Assembly (NCBI GenBank): GCA_946480545.1 | Contig: CAMLKY010000154.1 | Coordinates: 1 to 5,922, forward strand | Length of the DNA: 5,922 bases | Origin: an uncultured Acidobacteriota bacterium | GTDB lineage: Bacteria; Acidobacteriota; Blastocatellia; Pyrinomonadales; Pyrinomonadaceae | Reading direction: 5' to 3' | In this document: positions 1 to 5,597 of the stretch, piece after piece | Position numbering within the stretch: the first letter of the stretch is position 1 | How the letters are laid out: every line of letters begins with the position of its first letter | Position numbers and translations under genes: made by a program | The notes under the pieces: generated by a model | Seen by the model: only the letters and a program-made list of their open reading frames with translations | Database searches by the model: none | What the model was told of the DNA's origin: nothing

Positions 1-163
1 ACTCATCGATCTGAACACCGGGCGACGGATCGACGATTTCAGATTTCCCAGCCGGATCGCCTACGCCATATTCGATAAGCCCGGTACGAAGCTGTTCGTA
101 CTTACCGCAAACCAGCGATATTACGTTTTCGACGCGACCACGATTCGCTCGCCGAAGCCGTAA
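1..163 (+). CDS. C-terminal fragment of a beta-propeller-like protein (partial, start outside window)
   Basis: An open frame enters from the left edge (first full codon at 2) and ends at TAA 161-163, giving 53 residues. The visible peptide contains LIDLNTGRRIDDFRFPSRIA and then LFVLTANQRYYVFDATT. This is the alternation of short beta strands with D-x-x-T-G-x and F-x-x-P-S-x-I-A-Y turns that is typical of one or two blades of WD40, YVTN or PQQ-type propellers. Too little is present to name a family, and there is no catalytic residue to read. The stop codon lies 16 bases before the nurA ATG on the same strand, so co-transcription with nurA is plausible. That it is a real gene end is fairly secure; the propeller assignment is inference from pattern. 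Confidence 0.6.
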   Translation, partial: LIDLNTGRRIDDFRFPSRIAYAIFDKPGTKLFVLTANQRYYVFDATTIRSPKP

Positions 164-179
164 AAGCGGTCTACCTTTG

Positions 180-1379
180 ATGCTATTCCGAGAAACATTA
201 AGTGAGGAGCTCGATCGAAGAGGCCCGGCTTTTCGAGAGTTCATGTCACGATACGCTGAGGGTCTGGAGCCTTATCTTGAGCGGTTGAAACTTCTCGCGC
301 AGACGCCTTTAGCTGAGATCCGAAAGAAGCTAGGGGAGGGCGCAGGTGCGGTTCCGTCTGACGAATTGAGCAGCGGATCATTCTCGATAGCGTTCCGGGA
401 GTCGTGGGCGAATCATGAGCAGGCACGGAGGTGGGCGGCGTCGATACTCGATCGGCGAGTTACATTCGCGGCCGACGGCAGTCAGATATATTCCGGAAAG
501 GAGACGTTGGTTCCGGTCGCGGCCGTGCAGATCGGTTGGTTTGAGAATCCGCACAACGGTGAATCTTCATACGAGAAGAATGCGAGCTTCCAGTTGCTAA
601 CGCCGGATGAGCTGCTTGCCGAGTGGCAGGATCCGATGAACCCTGACATACGCGTCGAAGCCTACCGGTACCTCGGCGAAGTCGATCGCCTGACGGCCTT
701 TCTTCGCGCAAAGAGCGGATGGCAGCAGCGCGGCGAACGTATGCCGGTGGCGTTTTTCGATAACCCTCTGCTCGTTCCATTTTCACAGAAGGGTTTGCAG
801 AAAAAGTTTCTCGATGCGACGGTCGACCTCGTGAAGATGTCGTACGAAACCGCTGTGCCGCTGGTCGGATACGTCGATCGTAGCTTCTCGCGCGACATTC
901 TCACGATGCTCGATATTTTTTCGGCGGGCAACGATACCCCATCGGCGGGTCTATTCGACGCTTCCGCTCTGCGTGCGAAAAGGTCGGACGGAACATGCGT
1001 GCTTGGTGAGTGGGGCGATCGGACCTGTTTCTGCTACGCGACGCGCCGCGGACTGGAAGCGTTCATTGATCCTGGCACCGGCGGCTCGATCGTGGGCTTC
1101 ACATACCTCCAGACAACCGCAGATTCCGCGCCTGCGCGTGTCGATCTGCCCAGTTGGATCTACGAATCGGGAAAGCTCGACGAGGTTATCGATGTCGTCC
1201 GCGCCGAGTGTGTGATCGGGCTCGGATACCCTTACGCACTTGAAACCGCTGACCAGACTGCCGTGATATCCGCCCGCGATCGCGAAGTTTTCTTTCGTGC
1301 TTTGCAGGAATTTACGAGTCGTGAAAAACTAGATTTCAGTGTTACGCGAAAGGACGCCAGCAAAAAAAGACGCCGGTAA
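180..1379 (+). CDS. nurA: NurA-family DNA repair nuclease
   Basis: NurA is a manganese-dependent 5'-3' exonuclease and endonuclease. In archaea it works with the HerA hexameric translocase to resect double-strand breaks, and its RNase H-like fold binds metal through acidic residues. This 399-residue protein shows the family's landmarks in order: ADGS at 98-101 (D99, first metal ligand), FFDNPLL at 192-198 (D194, second acidic strand), GYVDRSFSRDI at 230-240, RVDLPSWI at 320-327, and the C-terminal GLGYPYALETAD block at 348-358. The first 90 residues look helical, and the tail is basic (KKRRR). ATG 180 is chosen; a TTG at 177 is the only nearby alternative and adds one residue. No clear Shine-Dalgarno site is visible. 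The 3' end overlaps the zinc-ribbon gene by 41 bases. In archaeal NurA a histidine follows the YPY block; here the likely equivalent is D358. The family call is strong, the exact activity is inferred. Confidence 0.88.
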   Translation: MLFRETLSEELDRRGPAFREFMSRYAEGLEPYLERLKLLAQTPLAEIRKKLGEGAGAVPSDELSSGSFSIAFRESWANHEQARRWAASILDRRVTFAADGSQIYSGKETLVPVAAVQIGWFENPHNGESSYEKNASFQLLTPDELLAEWQDPMNPDIRVEAYRYLGEVDRLTAFLRAKSGWQQRGERMPVAFFDNPLLVPFSQKGLQKKFLDATVDLVKMSYETAVPLVGYVDRSFSRDILTMLDIFSAGNDTPSAGLFDASALRAKRSDGTCVLGEWGDRTCFCYATRRGLEAFIDPGTGGSIVGFTYLQTTADSAPARVDLPSWIYESGKLDEVIDVVRAECVIGLGYPYALETADQTAVISARDREVFFRALQEFTSREKLDFSVTRKDASKKRRR

Positions 1380-1812
1380 GATCCAGTCGTGCCCGGCCTG
1401 TGGGACCTCTGGTATTGATCCGGATAAGACCATCTGCCCGGTTTGCGGCAAGCTGATGGGCGAGGGTTTCCAGCCGCTCGACGCCATCAGATCGTCTTAC
1501 GGCCTGCAGCGGCGAGTCCTGGCAGGAACGATCGGTCTGAATCAAACTGAGTACTTGTTTAGCCGCGAAGAAAATTCGATGTCCGAGATCGCACGAGCGT
1601 GCACCGTGTACTCGATGGTCCCGTATCTGGGGATCCTCTTCGTTCCGTTTGCTCTGGCAACGGCGAGCTTTGGTTATATCCGCGCACTGCAACTCCCTGA
1701 TAATGCGGGTCGCCGGACGTCGCTCGCTTGTATGGGCGTCAGTCTGCTGCTGCTCGCGATCCAACTGGTGCTCTGGTGGCTGCTCTACCTCATTCCCGAG
1801 ATCGGGATCTAG
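1339..1812 (+). CDS. Zinc-ribbon protein with two predicted membrane segments, function unknown
   Basis: This 157-residue protein is not recognised as a named family. It has a zinc-ribbon near the N terminus (CPAC at 18-21 and CPVC at 33-36, four cysteines in two CxxC knuckles), a soluble linker of about 50 residues, and two hydrophobic stretches at about 91-115 and 129-152. The second is rich in L and W and is followed by a short IPEIGI tail. The topology suggests a small inner-membrane protein with a cytoplasmic zinc finger. The start is GTG 1339: an in-frame stop sits just upstream (1330-1332), and the next in-frame ATG (1456) would delete the zinc-ribbon. It overlaps nurA by 41 bases, and its stop is 1 base before the HAS-barrel ATG, so translation is probably coupled. 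A role in placing the NurA/HAS machinery at the membrane or binding nucleic acid is speculation. Confidence 0.75.
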   Translation: MLRERTPAKKDAGKIQSCPACGTSGIDPDKTICPVCGKLMGEGFQPLDAIRSSYGLQRRVLAGTIGLNQTEYLFSREENSMSEIARACTVYSMVPYLGILFVPFALATASFGYIRALQLPDNAGRRTSLACMGVSLLLLAIQLVLWWLLYLIPEIGI

Positions 1813-1813
1813 T

Positions 1814-2389
1814 ATGAACATCGCGAAGATCGTCAGCTCGAATTCTCACATCGACTATGTCGCGCGTGTGATCGACGTACTCGATTCCGACTCGCCTCCA
1901 CAGGCGGACGATTATTGCTTTGGCCAGTTCGTGGGTCTCAGGGGTGAGACCGAGGATGTCATCGGCGTGATCTACGATTCGCGTCTCGTGAATCCCGAGT
2001 ACGGAAGCTTCGGCCCGCGCCTGAGCCCACGTCCGGCGCTCGGGAGCTTCAGCCCCGACTACATACTGATCGGTATCTTGCTTCTCGGAACCGTCGGTCA
2101 CGACGGCAAGGCGATCCACGGTGTCCCCCGACGAATTGTACCGGCAGGCCAGGACGTCCGAAAGATCGAGTCCTCGGATGTCGTCCGGTTTCACACCGAC
2201 GGAAAGAACGAGATGCATCTTCACTATTATTCGCAGGTCGTCGCGAACGCCGGACAGTTTGCTATCCCGCTTCTCGATTCGATCATCGAGCAGCTTTGCG
2301 AAAATTGTACTGAGACCGAAGTGCAGCGTCTCCATGTGTTGAAGCAGTCGCTGATGTGGCAGGGAACCTTTGGCGGAATGAAGCTCTGA
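1814..2389 (+). CDS. Free-standing HAS-barrel protein (HerA-type N-terminal domain)
   Basis: HAS-barrels are small beta-barrels found at the N terminus of HerA translocases and F1-type ATPase subunits, where they support assembly and partner docking. In this 191-residue protein the HerA-like opening is clear: KIVSSNSHIDYVARV at 5-19, then DDYCFGQFVGL at 32-42 and a beta-rich VIGVIYDSRLVNP at 49-61. The rest contains a VVRFH strand (123-127) and a helical C-terminal region (151-180). There is no Walker A or B motif, so it is not a complete HerA. Similar stand-alone HAS-barrel proteins of about this size occur, to my knowledge, in cyanobacteria. ATG 1814 is chosen because it lies 1 base after the previous stop and gives the expected N terminus; a longer in-frame extension back to 1649 overlaps the membrane protein and is rejected. 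The link to NurA supports a DNA end-processing role. An alternative is a remnant of a split HerA. Confidence 0.75.
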   Translation: MNIAKIVSSNSHIDYVARVIDVLDSDSPPQADDYCFGQFVGLRGETEDVIGVIYDSRLVNPEYGSFGPRLSPRPALGSFSPDYILIGILLLGTVGHDGKAIHGVPRRIVPAGQDVRKIESSDVVRFHTDGKNEMHLHYYSQVVANAGQFAIPLLDSIIEQLCENCTETEVQRLHVLKQSLMWQGTFGGMKL

Positions 2390-2391
2390 AT

Positions 2392-3189
2392 ATGATCGAA
2401 CTCGAAAAGATCTATCAGGAAAATTGTCTCGCGACCCTTGAGCGTATGCCCGATGATTTCGTGGACATGACGATCACAAGCCCGCCGTATGACGATCTGC
2501 GGGACTACAACGGATATCATTTTCCGGTCGAGGAGATCGCCGAAGGTCTGTTTCGAAAGACGCAGCCTGGCGGAGTTGTGATCTGGGTGGTCGGTGATCG
2601 TACGGTCAACGGCGACGAGACATTGTCGAGCTTCAAGCATGCTTTCGCGTTCAAGGACGCGGGCTTTCGCGTGCACGACACGATGATCTACGCGAAGAAT
2701 AACCCGATCCCGAGCGACTGCGGAAAGCGCTATCGACAATGCTTTGAGTACATGTTTTGTTTTAGCAAGGGACAGCCGAAGACCTTCAATCCGATCACGC
2801 AGCCGATCAAACAGGAAAAGGCATTCAAGTCATTTCGGATCACGAAGGTCGGCCGGAACGATCTTGCACACGACCACGTCGCGCCCCGGGAACGAAAGGT
2901 CAACAACATCTTCTTCTATAACGTGGGTACCTCATCCTCGCGCGACAAGATCGCGTTCGAACACCCGGCGATCTTTCCCGAGCAGCTCGTAGAAGACCAG
3001 ATAAACACCTGGACGAACGAGGGGGATACCGTCTACGACTGTTTCATGGGAAGCGGCACCACGGCGAAAATGGCACACCTGCTCGGCAGAAGGTGGCTGG
3101 GATCTGAGATTTCGGAAGAATACGTCAAGCTGGCGACCGAAAGGTTGGGCCAGCACATCGAGGGGACCAAGTTTTTCGCGGCCAAATGA
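2392..3189 (+). CDS. Beta-class site-specific DNA methyltransferase (N6-adenine or N4-cytosine)
   Basis: This 265-residue enzyme transfers methyl from SAM to an exocyclic amino group of adenine or cytosine in a specific DNA site. Motif IV comes first as TSPPY at 29-33 (catalytic loop). A central region follows with FEYMFCFSKG at 118-127 and NNIFFYNVG at 171-179, probably including target recognition. Motif X is HPAIFPEQL at 191-199, and motif I, the SAM loop, comes last as FMGSGTT at 218-224, with acidic E239 after the next strand. The order IV, recognition, X, I defines the beta class. TSPPY does not by itself distinguish m6A from m4C. The SPPYDDLRDYNGY and FEHPAIFPEQL wording resembles phage and prophage enzymes. 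ATG 2392 lies 2 bases after the HAS-barrel stop; an in-frame ATG at 2356 would overlap that gene. No restriction endonuclease is visible next to it, so it is an orphan unless a neighbour is the cutting partner. Confidence 0.92.
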   Translation: MIELEKIYQENCLATLERMPDDFVDMTITSPPYDDLRDYNGYHFPVEEIAEGLFRKTQPGGVVIWVVGDRTVNGDETLSSFKHAFAFKDAGFRVHDTMIYAKNNPIPSDCGKRYRQCFEYMFCFSKGQPKTFNPITQPIKQEKAFKSFRITKVGRNDLAHDHVAPRERKVNNIFFYNVGTSSSRDKIAFEHPAIFPEQLVEDQINTWTNEGDTVYDCFMGSGTTAKMAHLLGRRWLGSEISEEYVKLATERLGQHIEGTKFFAAK

Positions 3190-3265
3190 CAACCAAAACC
3201 CTTCGGAAAGCGTCTATAAAGCGTTTACAAATTACACTCTCCACGATCGTTAGAAAGGAAACCTC
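3190..3265 (+). promoter_or_regulatory. Possible promoter region and Shine-Dalgarno site before the exported protein gene
   Basis: This 76-base gap is richer in A and T than its surroundings. It holds a TATAAA (3215-3220) and a TTTACA (3224-3229), but neither pairs with a good partner box at 16-18 bases, so no promoter can be fixed. The ribosome binding site is clear: GAAAGGAAA at 3253-3261, with AAGGA ending 6 bases before ATG 3266, the best in the window. No hairpin terminator follows the methyltransferase stop, so readthrough from the upstream operon into this gene is possible. The promoter part is weak inference; the ribosome binding site is well supported. Confidence 0.35.
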
Positions 3266-3826
3266 ATGTATCGAATAGCTTATTTAAGTGTTGTATTGAT
3301 GTTGTCTGCCGGCGCTGTTTACGCTCAGCCGCGGCCGGTCGAGGCGGCCGCGAAGCCCTCCGCTACGACATCTGTAAGAATGGCTCCGCCGTCGTTCCCG
3401 GCGAAATACGAGGGCGGGATGTTCGGGTATAACGAGAAAGAGATGGGCACGTTGAAGTTCGACGACGAGAATGAGCGGCTCGTTTTCTTTGGCAAGGATA
3501 CGAAAGAGAAATTTCATATTCCGTATAAATCGGTCCTCGTGATCTATCCGCAGTCAAAGTCGGTGACATCGACGGCCGGAAACGTCGTCAGTCATATCCC
3601 TCTCCCGGGTGCCGGACTTGCAGGCTTGATCAAGGAAAAGCGCAGGTACATGATCCTGCACTTTGACGATCCGGATATAGAGGCGGCGAAAGGCGTTTTG
3701 AATTTTAAGCTCGAAGATAAAGAGCTTCTCGATTCGGTGCTGCACAGCCTGGCTGGTAAGGCGAAGCTTACACAGCGTGGTGACGCCTACTACCGGCCGA
3801 GAAAAATCATAAAGAATGAGATCTAG
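3266..3826 (+). CDS. Small exported protein of unknown function
   Basis: This 186-residue protein has a typical Sec signal peptide: a short start with R3, a hydrophobic core at 4-18 and a VYA cleavage site before Q21. A low-complexity A/P/T/S linker (21-46) follows. The mature domain (about 47-163) is beta-rich, with GTLKFDDENERLVFF (61-75), KFHIPYKSVLVIYPQ (82-96), VSHIPLPGAGLAGLIKEKRR (108-127) and a strand YMILHFDD (128-135), then a helix (151-163) and a basic tail. The GTLKF...FHIPY...VLVIY pattern recalls PH-like or GRAM-like barrels, but this is not a confident assignment. There is no lipobox, so it is probably periplasmic. The start is fixed by the strong AAGGA site. Its stop overlaps the rsmE stop (shared CTAG), and its transcript probably ends at the terminator at 3960-3996. 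Confidence 0.82.
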   Translation: MYRIAYLSVVLMLSAGAVYAQPRPVEAAAKPSATTSVRMAPPSFPAKYEGGMFGYNEKEMGTLKFDDENERLVFFGKDTKEKFHIPYKSVLVIYPQSKSVTSTAGNVVSHIPLPGAGLAGLIKEKRRYMILHFDDPDIEAAKGVLNFKLEDKELLDSVLHSLAGKAKLTQRGDAYYRPRKIIKNEI

Positions 3827-4542
3827 GTGAGATCGCCGAAGCGGTGCTGAAGAAGCGCCGCGAAGGTGATCGCGGCCGTGTCGGCTTTCATGATACGCGA
3901 GCCGAGCTTCACCGGATCAAATCGCCGGATCTTCGCCAGCTCAATTTCAGAATCTTCCCAACCGCCCTTTGGTCCGACAAGGGCGGTTATTTTTTTATGC
4001 GTGGTGTTGGCAGGGATCCCGCGGCCGTCCTTTTCCGAGAACATCAGAAGCAGACCGTCATCAGCCGCCGAGATGAAATCTTCGAACTTGAGCGGTTCGG
4101 CGATCGTCATTATCCTCGCCCTTTCGCATTGTTTCGTCGCCTCAAGAGCGATCTTCCTCCAGCGTTCGGCCCGCCTGAGCGTATCGCTGAGCTTCACTTC
4201 ACTGCGGAAGCTAACGATCGGAACGAAGCGTGTGACACCAAGCTCCACGGCTTTTGGAACTACGAGATCGAGCTTGTCACTCTTATATGCGCTGACGGCA
4301 AGCGTGAGGTCGAGTCCTGATTCCGAGGCGGACGGCTCGACGCCTTCCAGGATCTGAAGCTGCGTCGAAGTCTTTCCAATCTCGATCACACGCGCGTGAA
4401 ACTCGCCGCCGATGCCATCGAAGACGCGAACTTCGTCACCTGCACGCAAACGCAGCACATCGCGAAGGTGACGCGTCTCTTCCGAACCCAGCCTTACGAC
4501 GTCGTCCGCAAATTCTTCAGGCGAGGCGTAAAAGCGTCTCAT
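3823..4542 (-). CDS. rsmE: 16S rRNA (uracil1498-N3)-methyltransferase RsmE
   Basis: RsmE is a SPOUT-fold, SAM-dependent enzyme that methylates N3 of U1498 in the decoding region of 16S rRNA within the 30S subunit. The 239-residue length is normal for the family. The N-terminal PUA-like domain begins MRRFY and contains RHLRDVLRLRAGDEVRVFDG (24-43). The SPOUT domain shows KSDKLDLVVPKAVELGVTRFVP (87-108), RWRKIALEATKQCERAR (127-143), the SAM loop LVGPKGGW (188-195) and LGSRIMKADTA (213-223). Several normally constant residues differ: the usual GPEGG reads GPKGG, and the usual ILRxETA reads IMKADTA. The fold and the other motifs are intact, so it is probably active, although a clade-specific variant is likely. 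The ATG overlaps the stop of the upstream gene as ATGA (4539-4542), which implies translational coupling. It is the last gene of the minus-strand operon. Confidence 0.95.
   Translation of the reverse strand: MRRFYASPEEFADDVVRLGSEETRHLRDVLRLRAGDEVRVFDGIGGEFHARVIEIGKTSTQLQILEGVEPSASESGLDLTLAVSAYKSDKLDLVVPKAVELGVTRFVPIVSFRSEVKLSDTLRRAERWRKIALEATKQCERARIMTIAEPLKFEDFISAADDGLLLMFSEKDGRGIPANTTHKKITALVGPKGGWEDSEIELAKIRRFDPVKLGSRIMKADTAAITFAALLQHRFGDLT
3960..3996 (+). terminator. Intrinsic terminator for the plus-strand transcript, embedded antisense in rsmE
   Basis: On the plus strand AACCGCCCTT (3960-3969) and AAGGGCGGTT (3979-3988) form a perfect 10-bp stem with a 9-base loop (3970-3978). An A and seven T residues (3990-3996) follow directly. 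This is a textbook rho-independent terminator and works only in the plus direction, because the minus-strand copy has the run of A before the stem. It lies 133 bases after the stop of the exported-protein gene at 3826. The same bases encode RsmE residues around THKKITALVGPKGGW on the other strand. Function is inferred from shape alone. Confidence 0.75.
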
Positions 4543-5102
4543 CCAAACTCTCCAAACTTCGCGACAAAGTCCGCCGATTTCCGGCGAAGCTCAAACCAGT
4601 TCTCGAACATTTCCGGCGACTGAAGCCAGAGCCTTAGCCACTCCCCTATTTCGGCGGCTTCGAGCCGTTTTCCAGCATCGCGATCCATTCTTCCGGCATA
4701 CGCGAGCTTTATCTCTTTCTCCGCTATCGCCTTTTCCCGAAGCAGCCGCAGACCTTCACGGTCCCCGTCAGCCAAGAATTTTTGTCGAAGATTCTCCATC
4801 TGCCTGATCGATCGGCGAGCTGATCTCAGATCGCCCGTCTCGAGAATATTCAGCATGACCGGATCGTAAGGGCGATCCGACGCACGCTTCACGAAGAGGT
4901 CCATGATCTCGCTATGTCGAAGCTCGGCACCTTCATCGGCGAGCAATCGCGCGATCACCATGGGTGAGTCGACCGCGGCTTTTCCGAAACGGTCCTCGAT
5001 CACGCTCTCGATAGCCTCGATCTCGGCGGCCCCGACATTCTCACAATCCAACTTTTCCCAAACTTCGATTATCAGGTCGGTCTTGTTGCGGGACTTCCAC
5101 AT
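4539..5102 (-). CDS. Conserved-looking helical protein of unknown function
   Basis: This 187-residue protein is not recognised. It is rich in E, R, K, L and A and looks almost entirely helical. A 70-residue N-terminal part contains DLIIEVWEKLDCENVGAAEI (9-28), VIARLLADEGAELRHSEIMD (49-68) and a short FVKRASDRPYDPVMLNI stretch. A charged, possibly coiled-coil region spans about 90-150 (SARRSIRQMENLRQKFL, then LLREKAIAEKEIKLAYAGRM), and the C terminus is rich in W and F (EWLRLWLQSPEMFENWFELR, 154-173). There is no signal peptide, membrane segment or cysteine motif, so a cytoplasmic protein is expected. It starts 9 bases after the rfaE2 stop and ends in a 4-base ATGA overlap with rsmE. That position makes it a firm operon member but does not reveal its role. 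The Shine-Dalgarno site is weak. Confidence 0.78.
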   Translation of the reverse strand: MWKSRNKTDLIIEVWEKLDCENVGAAEIEAIESVIEDRFGKAAVDSPMVIARLLADEGAELRHSEIMDLFVKRASDRPYDPVMLNILETGDLRSARRSIRQMENLRQKFLADGDREGLRLLREKAIAEKEIKLAYAGRMDRDAGKRLEAAEIGEWLRLWLQSPEMFENWFELRRKSADFVAKFGEFG

Positions 5103-5111
5103 CGTGAGGTT

Positions 5112-5597
5112 CTATCGGCGCGGTGCACGCACCATCGATATCAGGTCAGTCGAGGAATGATCTTTCGGATCACCCACTATCGCCACGCGTCCGCCGTATC
5201 GGCGCACCTGTTCACGCTCGGGAACAGTATCTTCACTGTAATCTGTGCCCTTGGCATGGACATCGGGCCTGATCGCGTCGATCAGCGCGTCGACGGTCGG
5301 CTCGTCGAATATCGTGACCGCATCGACGAACCTCAGCGAGGAGATGATCTCCGCCCGCTCGTGCTCCGGGATGAAGGGCCGGCCCTCTCCTTTCAATCGG
5401 CGGACCTGCCGATCTGAGTTGATACCTACGACGAGGAATCCACCGAGATCTTTCGCACCGGAAAGGTAACGGATGTGCCCGGCGTGGATCAGATCGAAGC
5501 AGCCATTCGCGAGCGTTATCAGGGCGCCGCCCGAGCGTTTCGCAGCGACGACTGCGACAAGTTCGTCTCGATTGAGGATCGGTGCCGATGATGTCAT
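5112..5597 (-). CDS. rfaE2: D-glycero-beta-D-manno-heptose 1-phosphate adenylyltransferase (RfaE2/HldE C-terminal type)
   Basis: This enzyme joins ATP and heptose 1-phosphate to give ADP-D-glycero-beta-D-manno-heptose and pyrophosphate, one of the last steps in making the heptose of the lipopolysaccharide inner core. It is a 161-residue member of the cytidylyltransferase-like nucleotidyltransferase superfamily. The nucleotide-binding signature is NGCFDLIHAGHIRYL at 31-45, with HAGH at 38-41. Also present are GINSD at 58-62, KGEGRPFIPEHERAEII at 69-85 and the C-terminal KDHSSTDLI at 145-153, a form of the family's ST-x-x-I phosphate-contact motif. The whole protein matches the second half of the bifunctional E. 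coli HldE. Its ATG overlaps the rfaE1 stop as ATGA (5594-5597), so the two halves are made as separate, coupled proteins. The partner kinase next door strongly supports the pathway assignment. Confidence 0.93.
   Translation of the reverse strand: MTSSAPILNRDELVAVVAAKRSGGALITLANGCFDLIHAGHIRYLSGAKDLGGFLVVGINSDRQVRRLKGEGRPFIPEHERAEIISSLRFVDAVTIFDEPTVDALIDAIRPDVHAKGTDYSEDTVPEREQVRRYGGRVAIVGDPKDHSSTDLISMVRAPRR

Noticed and set aside
1649..1813. Possible 55-residue N-terminal extension of the HAS-barrel protein
   Set aside because: It would lie wholly within the membrane-segment coding part of the previous gene and reads as low-quality S/R/C-rich sequence. The ATG at 1814 gives the expected family N terminus and a 1-base operon gap.
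1342..1821. Open minus-strand frame of 159 codons opposite the zinc-ribbon gene
   Set aside because: The translation has no family motif and is rich in R, Q and H, as expected for the antisense of a real gene. The plus-strand gene has a zinc-ribbon, membrane segments and operon spacing.
1790..2335. Open minus-strand frame of 181 codons opposite the HAS-barrel gene
   Set aside because: It is a mirror of a coding strand with strong codon bias. No recognisable domain is present, and the plus frame shows the HAS-barrel pattern.
2227..2739. Open minus-strand frame of 170 codons across the HAS-barrel/methyltransferase junction
   Set aside because: It lies across the clear methyltransferase N terminus including TSPPY; its translation shows no domain and it has no operon context.
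3215..3229. TATAAA and TTTACA as a promoter pair
   Set aside because: They are in the wrong order and spacing to be -10 and -35 boxes of the same promoter. They are kept only as part of a low-confidence regulatory region.
3844..4357. Two plus-strand frames of about 160 codons opposite rsmE
   Set aside because: They are antisense shadows of a well-conserved enzyme. The plus strand here also carries the terminator, consistent with the end of transcription rather than a new gene.
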